From Dichotomicrobium sp964466965 (GTDB taxonomy: Bacteria; Pseudomonadota; Alphaproteobacteria; Rhizobiales; Rhodomicrobiaceae), in the NCBI GenBank assembly GCA_964466965.1, contig CAYXPZ010000018.1, positions 1 to 37,578 of the forward strand: DNA of 37,578 bases, read 5' to 3'. This document shows positions 23,064 through 31,850 of the stretch, piece after piece (position 1 is the first letter of the stretch; each line of letters starts with the position of its first letter). Made by a program: the position numbers and the translations under genes. The notes below the pieces were generated by a model. It ran no database searches and was not told where the DNA came from. It saw nothing but the letters and a program-made list of their open reading frames with translations.

Positions 23064-26012
23064 ATGCGCAAGCAGCAGCTCAACGAGACATTCGCGCTCA
23101 GTTCCTTCCTGCATGGCACCAATGCTGCCTATGTCGAAGATCTTTATGCGCGCTATCAGGACAATCCGGGCGCCGTGGACGCCGAATGGCGCCGGTTTTT
23201 CGCGGGTTTGAAAGACCAGCGCGAGGCGGTTCTGGCCGAGCATCGCGGCCCGTCTTGGCAGCCCGAGCATGTTGGCGTGGATGGCGACGGCGAACTGCTC
23301 GCCGCGCTGACTGGCGATTGGGGCGCAACAGCCCAGGAGGTCGAGGGCAAGCTCCGCGAGAAGGCGGCTGAAGGGGGGGTCGAACTCAGCGAAGACGAGA
23401 TCATGCGCGCCGTTCGTGATTCTGTGCGCGCGCTCATGCTGATCCGCTCACACCGGGTGCGTGGCCACCTGGCGGCCGATCTCGACCCGCTGCAGCTGAC
23501 GCCGCCGGTTGACCACCCGGAGTTGCAGCCGGAGACCTACGGCTTCACCGAGGCCGATTACGACCGGCGGATCTATCTCGACAAGGTGCTGGGGCTGGAA
23601 ACCGCGACTCTGCGCCAGATCGTCGAGGTGTTGCGTCGCACCTACTGCGGTAAGATCGGTATCGAGTTCATGCACATTTCCGTGCCCGAGGAAAAAGGGT
23701 GGCTGCAAGAGCGCATCGAGGGGGTTGGTAAGGAAGTCCAGTTCACCCGGCGCGGCAAGGAAGCCATTCTGCAAAAGCTGATCGATGCGGAGAGCTTCGA
23801 GAGCTACCTGGACAAAAAGTATACCGGCACCAAGCGCTTCGGGCTGGACGGGGCGGAAGCAATGGTCCCTGCGCTTGAGCAGGTCATAAAGCGTGGCGGC
23901 AATCTGGGTGTGCGCGAAATCGTCATCGGCATGCCGCACCGCGGCCGCCTCAATGTGCTCGCCAACGTGATGGGCAAGCCCTACCGCGCGATTTTCCATG
24001 AATTCAAGGGCGGCTCGGCGCATCCGGAGGACGTCGAAGGCTCGGGGGATGTGAAATACCATCTCGGCACATCATCCGACCGGGTTTTCGACGGCAACGA
24101 GGTTCATTTGTCGCTGACGGCGAACCCATCGCATCTTGAGGCCGTTGATCCGGTGGTGCTGGGCAAGGTCCGCGCGAAGCAAGACCAGCATCATGATGCC
24201 GATCGCACCGCCGTTCTTCCGCTGCTGCTGCACGGCGATGCAGCCTTTGCCGGACAAGGGGTCGTCGCCGAATGCCTTGGCCTATCCGGTTTGCGCGGCC
24301 ATCGAACGGGCGGCTCGCTGCATTTCATCGTCAATAACCAGATTGGCTTCACTACCGCGCCACGCTTCGGCCGCTCATCGCCGTACCCATCTGATGTCGC
24401 CCGTATGGTCGAGGCGCCGATCTTCCACGTCAACGGCGACGACCCGGAAGCGGTCACGCACGTGGCGAAGGTCGCGACCGAGTTCCGCCAGCGCTTCCAC
24501 AAGCCGGTGGTCATCGACATGTTCTGCTACCGCCGCCACGGCCACAACGAGGGGGATGAGCCGTCCTTCACCCAGCCACTGATGTATAAGCGGATCCGCC
24601 AGCACCGGCCAGTCGTGGAGATCTATGCCGACCAGCTCGTTGAGGAAGGTTTATTCGAGCGCACCCAGATCGACGAAATGCGCAGCGTGACGCGTACGAC
24701 GCTGGACAATGAGTTCGAGGCAGCGGAGGCGTACCGGCCGAACCGTGCAGACTGGCTCGACGGCCGCTGGGCGGGCATCGGTTTTGCCGATGAAGGCCCG
24801 CGCCGCGGCAAAACCGAGGTCGAGATTGAGGCCCTGAAGGAGATCGGTGCGAAGATCACCACGATCCCTGAGACCGTGAAAGCGCACCGCACGCTCAAGC
24901 GCATTTTCGACAATCGCCGCAAGGCGATCGAGGCTGGCGAGGGCATCGACTGGGCGACCGCCGAGTCGCTCGCGTTCGGAACATTGCTGGACGAAGGGTT
25001 CCCGGTGCGCCTGTCAGGTCAGGACAGCGAACGCGGCACCTTTTCCCAGCGCCACGCGGTGATCGTCGATCAGGAGACCGAAGAGCATTATCGCCCACTG
25101 AACCATATTTCAGACGATCAGGCCCGCTTCGAAGTGATCAATTCGATGCTCTCGGAGTTCGCCGTGCTTGGCTTTGAGTACGGCTACAGCCTGGCCGAGC
25201 CGAATGCCCTGGTGCTGTGGGAGGCGCAGTTTGGCGACTTCGTCAATGGCGCGCAGGTCATCATCGATCAGTTCATCACTTCTGGCGAGCGCAAATGGTT
25301 GCGCATGTCCGGGTTGGTTATGCTGCTGCCGCACGGTTATGAAGGGCAGGGGCCAGAACACTCCTCGGCCCGCCTGGAACGCTTCTTGCAAATGTGCGCG
25401 GAAGACAATGTGCAGGTGGCGAATTGCACAACCCCTGCCAACTACTTCCACGTCCTGCGCCGGCAGCTGCATCGCAAATTCCGCAAGCCGCTGATTATCA
25501 TGACGCCGAAATCGCTGTTGCGCCACAAGCGGGTGATTTCCGCGATCGAAGATTTCGGTCCCGGCTCGACCTTCCACCGCGTGCTGTGGGATGACGGCGA
25601 TAAAGGCGAGAACGGCGCAAAGCAGCTTAAATCCGACGATCAGATCAAGCGTGTTGTACTATGCTCGGGCAAGGTCTATTTCGATCTGCTTGAAGAGCGC
25701 GAAAACCGCGGTATTGATGACATTTACCTGATGCGGATCGAGCAGCTCTATCCGTTCCCGGCGCGCGCGCTCATCACCGAACTTGGCCGATTCCCGAATG
25801 CAGAGATGCTTTGGTGCCAAGAAGAACCGAAGAACATGGGCGCCTGGAGCTTCGTGGAGCCGAATATCGAATGGGTTCTCAACCATATCGACGCGGCGTA
25901 TAAGCGTCCGCGTTATGTCGGTCGGCCGGCCTCAGCGGCCACGGCGACCGGGCTGATGTCGAAACACCAGGCCGAGTTGAAGGCCTTTGTGGACGATGCG
26001 TTGACGCTTTAA
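23064..26012 (+). CDS. sucA: 2-oxoglutarate dehydrogenase E1 component
   Basis: The 982-residue thiamine-diphosphate-dependent E1o starts at the ATG at 23064, with GGAAGAGG just upstream. An in-frame GTG at 23031 is possible but lacks that site. The N-terminus (FLHGTNAAYVEDLY) is the segment that docks E1o to the complex. GMPHRGRLNVLANV (about residues 291-304), GDAAFAGQG (about 390) and NNQIGFTT (about 423) are E1o hallmarks at the cofactor and substrate sites. It decarboxylates 2-oxoglutarate and passes the succinyl group to the lipoyl arm of SucB. It follows sucD by 133 bases; that gap contains no recognised gene. The gene is full length with no disruption. Confidence 0.97.
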   Translation: MRKQQLNETFALSSFLHGTNAAYVEDLYARYQDNPGAVDAEWRRFFAGLKDQREAVLAEHRGPSWQPEHVGVDGDGELLAALTGDWGATAQEVEGKLREKAAEGGVELSEDEIMRAVRDSVRALMLIRSHRVRGHLAADLDPLQLTPPVDHPELQPETYGFTEADYDRRIYLDKVLGLETATLRQIVEVLRRTYCGKIGIEFMHISVPEEKGWLQERIEGVGKEVQFTRRGKEAILQKLIDAESFESYLDKKYTGTKRFGLDGAEAMVPALEQVIKRGGNLGVREIVIGMPHRGRLNVLANVMGKPYRAIFHEFKGGSAHPEDVEGSGDVKYHLGTSSDRVFDGNEVHLSLTANPSHLEAVDPVVLGKVRAKQDQHHDADRTAVLPLLLHGDAAFAGQGVVAECLGLSGLRGHRTGGSLHFIVNNQIGFTTAPRFGRSSPYPSDVARMVEAPIFHVNGDDPEAVTHVAKVATEFRQRFHKPVVIDMFCYRRHGHNEGDEPSFTQPLMYKRIRQHRPVVEIYADQLVEEGLFERTQIDEMRSVTRTTLDNEFEAAEAYRPNRADWLDGRWAGIGFADEGPRRGKTEVEIEALKEIGAKITTIPETVKAHRTLKRIFDNRRKAIEAGEGIDWATAESLAFGTLLDEGFPVRLSGQDSERGTFSQRHAVIVDQETEEHYRPLNHISDDQARFEVINSMLSEFAVLGFEYGYSLAEPNALVLWEAQFGDFVNGAQVIIDQFITSGERKWLRMSGLVMLLPHGYEGQGPEHSSARLERFLQMCAEDNVQVANCTTPANYFHVLRRQLHRKFRKPLIIMTPKSLLRHKRVISAIEDFGPGSTFHRVLWDDGDKGENGAKQLKSDDQIKRVVLCSGKVYFDLLEERENRGIDDIYLMRIEQLYPFPARALITELGRFPNAEMLWCQEEPKNMGAWSFVEPNIEWVLNHIDAAYKRPRYVGRPASAATATGLMSKHQAELKAFVDDALTL

Positions 26013-26071
26013 GACGAGGATAGAGCCGCGCTCTGCCAGGTGCAGACGCGGCGAAGGGATACGACAACAAA

Positions 26072-27343
26072 ATGGCACAGGAAATCCGCGTACCGACCCT
26101 GGGCGAGTCCGTGACCGAGGCAACGGTCGGCCAATGGTTCAAGAAATCCGGCGAGCACGTGAAGGAAGACGAGCCGGTGGTAGAGCTTGAAACCGACAAG
26201 GTTACGGTGGAGGTTCCCGCGCCGGTGTCGGGGACCATCTCCAGCATTTCGGTGAACGAAGGGGAGACCGTCGAAGTCGGCGCATTGCTTGGTGCAATCG
26301 AGGCTGGCGCAGAAGCCCCGGCTGGCGCGGCGCAGGCAGAAGCGCCTGCAGAAGCAGAGACGCCCGCCGAGGCGGAGGCGCCCGCTGCGAAGGCCCAGCC
26401 GTCCCCGCCGGAAGCCGCGCCGCGAGGCGCCGCGGATGAAGCGCAAGCCGAACAGCCCATGTCGCCGGCCGTGCGCAGGCTGGCGGAGGAACAAGGAGTC
26501 GACACCAGCCAGATTCCCGGGACGGGTAAGGACGGCCGCGTCCTCAAGGGCGATATTCTGTCAGCGCTTGATGCTGGTCAGGTCTCGGCCGAAGCGCCCG
26601 CGCAGCCGCAGCGTGAGCGCCAACCTGTAGCCGACGCGGACGCGGCGCGCGAAGAACGCGTGCGTATGACCAAACTGCGCCAGACCATCGCCCGCCGGTT
26701 GAAGGAAGCGCAACACAACGCCGCCATGCTGACGACCTTCAACGAGGCGGACATGTCCGGCATCATGGCGGCGCGCGAACGGCACAAGGCGCTGTTCGAG
26801 AAGAAGCACGGCATCAAGCTCGGCTTCATGGCGTTCTTCGTAAAGGCTTGTGTGCGTGCGCTGCACGACGTGCCTGCCGTGAATGCCGAACTCGACGGCG
26901 AAGACCTTGTCTATAAAAACTATTACCACATCGGCGTCGCGGTCGGGACCGAGCGCGGGTTGGTTGTGCCGGTTGTCCGCGACGCCGAGACCATGAGCTT
27001 TGCCGAGATTGAAAAGAAAATCTCCGAATTCGGCAAACGCGCGCAAGAGGGCAAACTCGGCATCGATGAGATGCAGGGCGGCACCTTCACGATTTCCAAT
27101 GGCGGTGTTTACGGTTCGCTGATGTCCACACCGATCCTGAACGCGCCGCAATCCGGCATTCTCGGGATGCACAAGATTCAGGAGCGGCCGGTTGCCGTGA
27201 ATGGCGGCATAGAGGTGCGGCCAATGATGTATCTTGCCCTGTCTTATGACCATCGGGTGATCGACGGCAAGGAAGCTGTGACGTTCCTCGTACGCGTCAA
27301 GGAAAGCCTGGAAGACCCGGAACGGATGCTTCTCGACCTGTGA
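26072..27343 (+). CDS. sucB: 2-oxoglutarate dehydrogenase E2 component (dihydrolipoyl succinyltransferase)
   Basis: The 423-residue protein has one lipoyl domain (residues 1-77) with the lipoylated Lys43 in ETDKVTVE. An Ala/Pro/Glu-rich flexible linker covers about 85-125. A peripheral subunit-binding domain spans about 128-166 (SPAVRRLAEEQGVD, GTGKDGRVLKGDI). A second linker and a catalytic core follow, with the catalytic His394 and Asp398 in SYDHRVIDGKEA. It transfers the succinyl group from E1 to CoA and forms the core of the complex. It lies 60 bases after sucA. Normally the next gene would be lpd, but two short genes intervene. Confidence 0.97.
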   Translation: MAQEIRVPTLGESVTEATVGQWFKKSGEHVKEDEPVVELETDKVTVEVPAPVSGTISSISVNEGETVEVGALLGAIEAGAEAPAGAAQAEAPAEAETPAEAEAPAAKAQPSPPEAAPRGAADEAQAEQPMSPAVRRLAEEQGVDTSQIPGTGKDGRVLKGDILSALDAGQVSAEAPAQPQRERQPVADADAAREERVRMTKLRQTIARRLKEAQHNAAMLTTFNEADMSGIMAARERHKALFEKKHGIKLGFMAFFVKACVRALHDVPAVNAELDGEDLVYKNYYHIGVAVGTERGLVVPVVRDAETMSFAEIEKKISEFGKRAQEGKLGIDEMQGGTFTISNGGVYGSLMSTPILNAPQSGILGMHKIQERPVAVNGGIEVRPMMYLALSYDHRVIDGKEAVTFLVRVKESLEDPERMLLDL

Positions 27344-27358
27344 TTGGGGATAAGCGTT

Positions 27359-27658
27359 ATGCGTATTGCGGCAGCGTTGTTGATCCTGGCGGGGCTTGGC
27401 ACGCCGGCAGCCTCGGCCCAGAGTTTTGATTGCAGTAAGGCATCTTTGGCGACAGAGCAGGCGATTTGCGCAAGCGTGGAGCTGGGACAGCTCGATGAAC
27501 AAATGGCGTCGCTTTACTTCGGGATGCCCACGGACATGCGCGAGACCATGAGAAAAAGCCAGCTTGATTGGCTGCGGCGGCGCAATCGCTGTGGTTTTGA
27601 CGAAACCTGTATCGCGGATGCCTATCGCAGCCGGATCCAGGTTCTCTCGCAATACTAG
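27359..27658 (+). CDS. LprI/DUF1311-family exported protein
   Basis: The 99-residue protein starts at the ATG at 27359, preceded by GGGGATAAG 5 bases upstream; a TTG at 27344 would add five residues. The signal peptide (residues 1-20, hydrophobic, ending ASAQS) precedes FDCSKASLATEQAIC and QLDWLRRRNRC-x5-C. These are the Cys pairs and Trp/Arg helix characteristic of LprI (PF07007). Some family members inhibit lysozyme, and most are of unknown function. A periplasmic location is likely. It starts 16 bases after the sucB stop and so probably shares the TCA transcript. A link to the 2-oxoglutarate dehydrogenase complex is not evident. Confidence 0.85.
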   Translation: MRIAAALLILAGLGTPAASAQSFDCSKASLATEQAICASVELGQLDEQMASLYFGMPTDMRETMRKSQLDWLRRRNRCGFDETCIADAYRSRIQVLSQY

Positions 27659-27674
27659 CGCGCTTGAGGTGGAC

Positions 27675-27692
27675 GCAGCCGCAGCCGCAGCC
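27675..27692. repeat. Short tandem hexamer repeat
   Basis: GCAGCC occurs three times in a row just before the MAPEG gene. It is a simple direct repeat close to a TTG start. A change in copy number would not shift any reading frame, but it would move upstream sequence relative to the start by six bases. Confidence 0.6.
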
Positions 27693-27706
27693 GAACCGGG
27701 GGCACT

Positions 27707-28099
27707 TTGACAGTTGAGCTGACCATGCTGGTGCTGGCCGTGCTGCTCGCCTATGTGCAGCTCACGATTTACGCCGTCAGCGCCAACCGCGACTACGGTC
27801 CGGATTACACCATGAGCCCGCGCGACCGCGCGCCGGAGCGTGCGGCGTCTGCGCTCACGGGGCGTCTGCGCCGCGCTTATGAAAACCACCTGGAAACGCT
27901 GCCATGGTTCGCCATCGCTGTCCTGGTTGCCCATGTCAGCGGTGCGTCGGGTCCGGTCACGGCCATTGCGTCGCAGATTTATCTGGCGGCCCGGATCGTT
28001 TATATCCCGTGCTATGCATTTGGCTGGCGGCTGCGCTCGCTCATCTGGAGTGTCGCGGCGCTGGCGATCCTCGTGATCTTGGGCGCGACGCTGATCTGA
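27707..28099 (+). CDS. MAPEG-family membrane protein
   Basis: The 130-residue integral membrane protein has about four TM helices, with HLETLPWFAIAVLVAHVSG in the middle and an AARIVYIPCYAFGWRLRSL stretch. These are the MAPEG signature positions (E-N-x-x-E/P region and the Arg/Tyr pair). The start is probably the TTG at 27707 (MTVELTMLVLAV), six residues before an ATG at 27725. The family includes glutathione S-transferases and eicosanoid enzymes; the bacterial members' substrates are usually unknown. Its position between sucB and lpd is one I recall from other Hyphomicrobiales, so it is probably an old part of the cluster. It may depend on the suc transcript. Confidence 0.88.
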   Translation: MTVELTMLVLAVLLAYVQLTIYAVSANRDYGPDYTMSPRDRAPERAASALTGRLRRAYENHLETLPWFAIAVLVAHVSGASGPVTAIASQIYLAARIVYIPCYAFGWRLRSLIWSVAALAILVILGATLI

Positions 28100-28152
28100 C
28101 AGCGGTGGGCCTGCCATCCAAACCTGTTGATTAAGAGCTAAGAGGCGGTGTC

Positions 28153-29556
28153 ATGGCGGAAAACTACGACCTGGTGGTTATCGGATCCGGACCCGGCGGC
28201 TATGTCTGCGCGATCCGCGCAGCGCAGCTGGGTATGAAGGTCGCAGTGGTTGAGAAGCGCGAGGCGCATGGCGGCACCTGCCTCAACATCGGCTGCATTC
28301 CGTCAAAGGCGCTCCTGCACGCTTCCGAACTGTTCGAAGAAGCTGCGGACGGATTTTCCGCCCTGGGCATCGACGCTAACCCAAAGCTGGACCTCGCAAG
28401 AATGATGGGCTTCAAGGACGAGGCGGTTGAGGGCAATACGCAAGGCATCGAATACCTGTTCAAAAAGAACAAAATCGAGAGCCATCACGGCATTGGCCGG
28501 ATCGCCGGGCCGGGCGCGGTCGATGTGAACGACGGCAACGGATCAACATCCACGCTTAATGCCAAGGCCATCGTCATCGCCACGGGCTCGGACGCGGTAC
28601 GACTGCCCGGGATTGAAGTGGACGAAAAGCGCATCGTGACATCGACAGGTGCGCTCGACCTTGAGGAAGTGCCGAACAAGATGCTGGTGGTCGGCGGTGG
28701 CATCATCGGCCTGGAGCTTGGCTCGGTGTGGCGCCGGCTGGGCGCGGAGGTTCAGGTGGTTGAGTTTCTTGACCGCATCACGCCGGGCATGGACGCCGAG
28801 GTCTCCAAGCAGTTCATGCGTATCCTGAAGAAGCAGGGCATGGAGTTCACGCTTGGCCATAAGGTCACAGGCGTCGATGCAAGCGGCAACCGCTTGAAGG
28901 CGACCATTGAACCTGCGAGTGGCGGCGAGGCGGAGACGGTCGATGCCGATGTCGTGCTGGTCGCGGTCGGGCGTTCGCCCTACACCGAAGGGCTAGGACT
29001 TGATGAGGTCGGCATCGAAACCGATCAGAAAGGCCGCGTCGCGGTCGATAGCCACTACAAGACAAGCGCGGAGGGCATCTACGCGATTGGCGATGTGATC
29101 CACGGCCCAATGCTTGCCCATAAGGCCGAAGAAGAGGGCGTTGCGGTCGCAGAAATACTTGCCGGGCAGGCCGGTCATGTGAATTACGGTGTGATCCCCG
29201 ACGTAATCTATACCTATCCCGAGGTCGCCAAGGTGGGCCAGACCGAGGAGGAGCTGAAAGAGCAGGGCATAGCCTATAACGTCGGCAAGTTCCCGTTCAC
29301 GGCGAATGGCCGGGCCAAGGCGAACCGGCAGACCGACGGCTTCGTCAAGGTGCTCGCGGACGCCAAGACCGATCGGGTGCTGGGCGTGCATATCGTCGGC
29401 CCGGACGCTGGCAACATGATCGCCGAGGCTGCCGTGCTGATGGAATTCTCTGGCTCGGCGGAGGACCTGGCCCGCACCTGCCATGCGCATCCGACCCTGA
29501 CCGAGGCGGTCAAGGAAGCAGCGCTTGCGGTGGACGGGCGCGCGCTACACATGTAA
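28153..29556 (+). CDS. lpd: Dihydrolipoyl dehydrogenase (E3)
   Basis: The 467-residue FAD flavoprotein has an N-terminal dinucleotide fold (GSGPGGYVCA), the redox-active disulfide Cys43-Cys48 in GGTCLNIGCIPSK, and an NAD-binding fold (GGGIIGLELG). A second FAD motif (IYAIGDV) and the C-terminal base pair His446-Glu451 in HAHPTLTE follow. It re-oxidises the dihydrolipoyl arm of SucB and reduces NAD+. AAGAGGCGG precedes the ATG. It closes the 2-oxoglutarate dehydrogenase set; SURF1 begins three bases after its stop. There is no lipoyl extension at the N-terminus, as is usual for this E3. The same protein could also serve pyruvate dehydrogenase if no other lpd exists. Confidence 0.97.
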   Translation: MAENYDLVVIGSGPGGYVCAIRAAQLGMKVAVVEKREAHGGTCLNIGCIPSKALLHASELFEEAADGFSALGIDANPKLDLARMMGFKDEAVEGNTQGIEYLFKKNKIESHHGIGRIAGPGAVDVNDGNGSTSTLNAKAIVIATGSDAVRLPGIEVDEKRIVTSTGALDLEEVPNKMLVVGGGIIGLELGSVWRRLGAEVQVVEFLDRITPGMDAEVSKQFMRILKKQGMEFTLGHKVTGVDASGNRLKATIEPASGGEAETVDADVVLVAVGRSPYTEGLGLDEVGIETDQKGRVAVDSHYKTSAEGIYAIGDVIHGPMLAHKAEEEGVAVAEILAGQAGHVNYGVIPDVIYTYPEVAKVGQTEEELKEQGIAYNVGKFPFTANGRAKANRQTDGFVKVLADAKTDRVLGVHIVGPDAGNMIAEAAVLMEFSGSAEDLARTCHAHPTLTEAVKEAALAVDGRALHM

Positions 29557-29559
29557 GGC

Positions 29560-30297
29560 ATGAAACCGCGTTTCCTCGTCCTCACCATAAGCACACTCGT
29601 TGCCTTCGCCATCCTCGTCTCGCTCGGCGCATGGCAGCTGCAACGTCGCGACTGGAAGCATGCGCTGATCGAGCGCATCGAATCGCGTGCAGAAGCTCCG
29701 GCCAAGCCGCTCGATGACGTGCTGGCGCGCTGGCAGCGCGACAGCGACATTGAGTATATGCGCGTGGAAATGACCGGCGAGCTGCGCACCGGGCAAGAGT
29801 TCCATATCTACACGATACGTGACGGGATCGCCGGCTGGCGGGTGGTCTCCCCGTTTGAGACGGACGGCCGTTTAGTGATGCTGGATCGCGGCTTTGTGCC
29901 GGAGCCGTTGAAGGATCCACAGGCGCGCGCGGATCAGCCGGTGCCGCACGACGTTTTCACCGTGACCGGATTGGCCCGTGCGCCGGGTGAGAGCAACTTC
30001 GTCACACCTGATAACGAGCCGTCGCGCAACCGCTGGTACTGGCGCGACCTAGAGAGCATCGTCGCACAGCTTCCGGCCGATGAGCGTCGCCGCGCGGCGC
30101 CGTTCTTCGTGGAAGCCGAGGCGGGCGCGCTGCCTGGCGAATGGCCGCGCGATGGAGTTACGCAACTGCGTCTGCGCGACAAGCACCTGTCGTATGCGCT
30201 GACCTGGTTCGGTCTGGCATTGACGCTTCTGGGCGTTTACGGCGCTTATATCGTCTCGCGGCTGCGCGACGCAGGGCAAAGGATACAGGCCGGGTGA
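29560..30297 (+). CDS. SURF1-family cytochrome c oxidase assembly protein
   Basis: The 245-residue protein has two TM segments, about residues 5-22 and 209-229, flanking a periplasmic domain. Signature stretches are SLGAWQLQRRDWK near the N-terminus and HLSYALTWFGLALTLLG near the C-terminus, with NRWYWRD between. SURF1 (Shy1) proteins assist heme a insertion into subunit I of aa3-type oxidases, working with heme a synthesis. There is no strong ribosome-binding site in the 3-base gap after lpd, so translational coupling is likely. Other oxidase genes are not in this window. Confidence 0.92.
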   Translation: MKPRFLVLTISTLVAFAILVSLGAWQLQRRDWKHALIERIESRAEAPAKPLDDVLARWQRDSDIEYMRVEMTGELRTGQEFHIYTIRDGIAGWRVVSPFETDGRLVMLDRGFVPEPLKDPQARADQPVPHDVFTVTGLARAPGESNFVTPDNEPSRNRWYWRDLESIVAQLPADERRRAAPFFVEAEAGALPGEWPRDGVTQLRLRDKHLSYALTWFGLALTLLGVYGAYIVSRLRDAGQRIQAG

Positions 30298-30437
30298 TTT
30301 AGGCTCGGCGCAGCGGTTGATGGCAGGTTGCTGATCCGCCTTGCCCGGCGTAGTTTACCGAGGCTATGGGTAATGCCGATAGCTGGCTAGGCCGGCACAG
30401 CGGTGCGCAAGCCGCATGGTGATACGGGGTTTCTCTC

Positions 30438-31850
30438 GTGAAATACGTCAGCACGCGCGGCGACGCGCCCCGCCTTGACTTTGAAGACGCCGCTCTGACC
30501 GGCCTTGCGCGCGACGGCGGGCTTTACGTGCCAGAAAGCTGGCCAACGCTCAGCCGCGCGCAGATCGCGGGCTTCGCAGGCAAGCGCTACGCCGAGGTCG
30601 CCGCTGAAGTGATGGCGCCGTTCATGGGCGAGACGCTGCCTGCCGCTGACCTGCGGGCGATGCTTGCGCGCGCCTATGCCTGCTTTCGACATCCAGCGAC
30701 CGCGCCGCTGGTGCAGACCGGCCCGAACGATTTCATCCTTGAGCTGTTCCATGGCCCCACCCTGGCGTTCAAGGATTTTGCCATGCAGGTGCTCGCGCCC
30801 ATCATGGAACGCGCGCTGGCCCGGCGCGGCGACCGGGCGGCGATCATCGCGGCAACTTCGGGCGATACCGGGGGCGCGGCAGTCGATGCCTTCAAGGGAT
30901 GTGACAATATCGACCTCTTTGTGCTGCATCCTGCGGGGCGCACCAGCGAGGTGCAGCGCAAACAGATGACCACGGTGGACGCGCCGAACGTGCACAACAT
31001 AGCGGTGCGCGGCAGTTTCGATGACGCGCAAGCGATCGTGAAGGCTCTGTTCAACGATCATGCGTTTCGCGACCGTCATCGCCTCGCGGCCGTCAACTCC
31101 ATCAACTGGGCGCGGATCATGGCGCAGGTGGTCTACTATTTCACCGCCGCTGTCTCGGTTGGCGCACCGCACCGCCCCGTCAGCTTCACAGTCCCGACGG
31201 GGAACTTCGGCGATATCTTCGCCGGGTTCGTGGCGCGGCAAATGGGCTTGCCTGTTGACCGTCTAGTGATCGCCTCCAACATCAACGATATTCTGACACG
31301 GACCATGGCGACAGGCCGATATGAGCCGGCCGGCGTGGTGGCGTCGTCGAGCCCGAGTATGGATATCCAGGTATCGAGCAATTTCGAGCGCCTATTGTTC
31401 GAGATGAGCGGTCGCGATGCCGATCTGGTGCGCGCGCAGATGGAGACGCTCCGGCAGTCGGGCGGCTTCACACTAGCGCCAGGGCAATACGCTGGCCTAA
31501 CCGGGACATTCGCCGCCGCACGGGCGGATGAAGCGCAGACCGAGAATGCGATCCGCGTAATGTATCACGCGACCGGCACCATCCCTGATCCGCATACCGC
31601 CGTCGGCCTTCACGCCGCATGCATGCGCCGCGGCGATGAGGCGGTTCCGATGATCTGCCTGGCGACTGCGCATCCGGCGAAATTTCCCGACGCTATTGAT
31701 AATGCGATCGGCATATCGCCGGAATTGCCGGAAACCTTGCGTGCGCGTCTGTCTGCACCGGAACGCTACGACGTGCTCGATGCCGAACAGGCGCAGATTG
31801 CCGCGTACATCGCCTCGCGCGTTAAAGAGAGTGCCGGATCGCCCGCATGA
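30438..31850 (+). CDS. thrC: Threonine synthase
   Basis: The 470-residue PLP enzyme starts at a GTG (30438) with MKYVSTRGDAPRLDFEDA, the standard N-terminus of the longer threonine synthase class. PLP Lys112 is in PTLAFKDFAMQ, and ATSGDTGGAA forms the phosphate-binding loop. It converts O-phosphohomoserine to threonine. The 140-base gap behind SURF1 holds a short hairpin (GCTAT-ATAGC, 30363-30383) but no recognised riboswitch. The stop overlaps the start of the M16 peptidase (ATGA), a pairing common in alphaproteobacteria. Confidence 0.96.
   Translation: MKYVSTRGDAPRLDFEDAALTGLARDGGLYVPESWPTLSRAQIAGFAGKRYAEVAAEVMAPFMGETLPAADLRAMLARAYACFRHPATAPLVQTGPNDFILELFHGPTLAFKDFAMQVLAPIMERALARRGDRAAIIAATSGDTGGAAVDAFKGCDNIDLFVLHPAGRTSEVQRKQMTTVDAPNVHNIAVRGSFDDAQAIVKALFNDHAFRDRHRLAAVNSINWARIMAQVVYYFTAAVSVGAPHRPVSFTVPTGNFGDIFAGFVARQMGLPVDRLVIASNINDILTRTMATGRYEPAGVVASSSPSMDIQVSSNFERLLFEMSGRDADLVRAQMETLRQSGGFTLAPGQYAGLTGTFAAARADEAQTENAIRVMYHATGTIPDPHTAVGLHAACMRRGDEAVPMICLATAHPAKFPDAIDNAIGISPELPETLRARLSAPERYDVLDAEQAQIAAYIASRVKESAGSPA

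Noticed and set aside
26561..28117. A 518-codon open frame on the minus strand
   Set aside because: It runs opposite sucB, the LprI gene and the MAPEG gene, all of which have family motifs. Composition is typical of a shadow frame.
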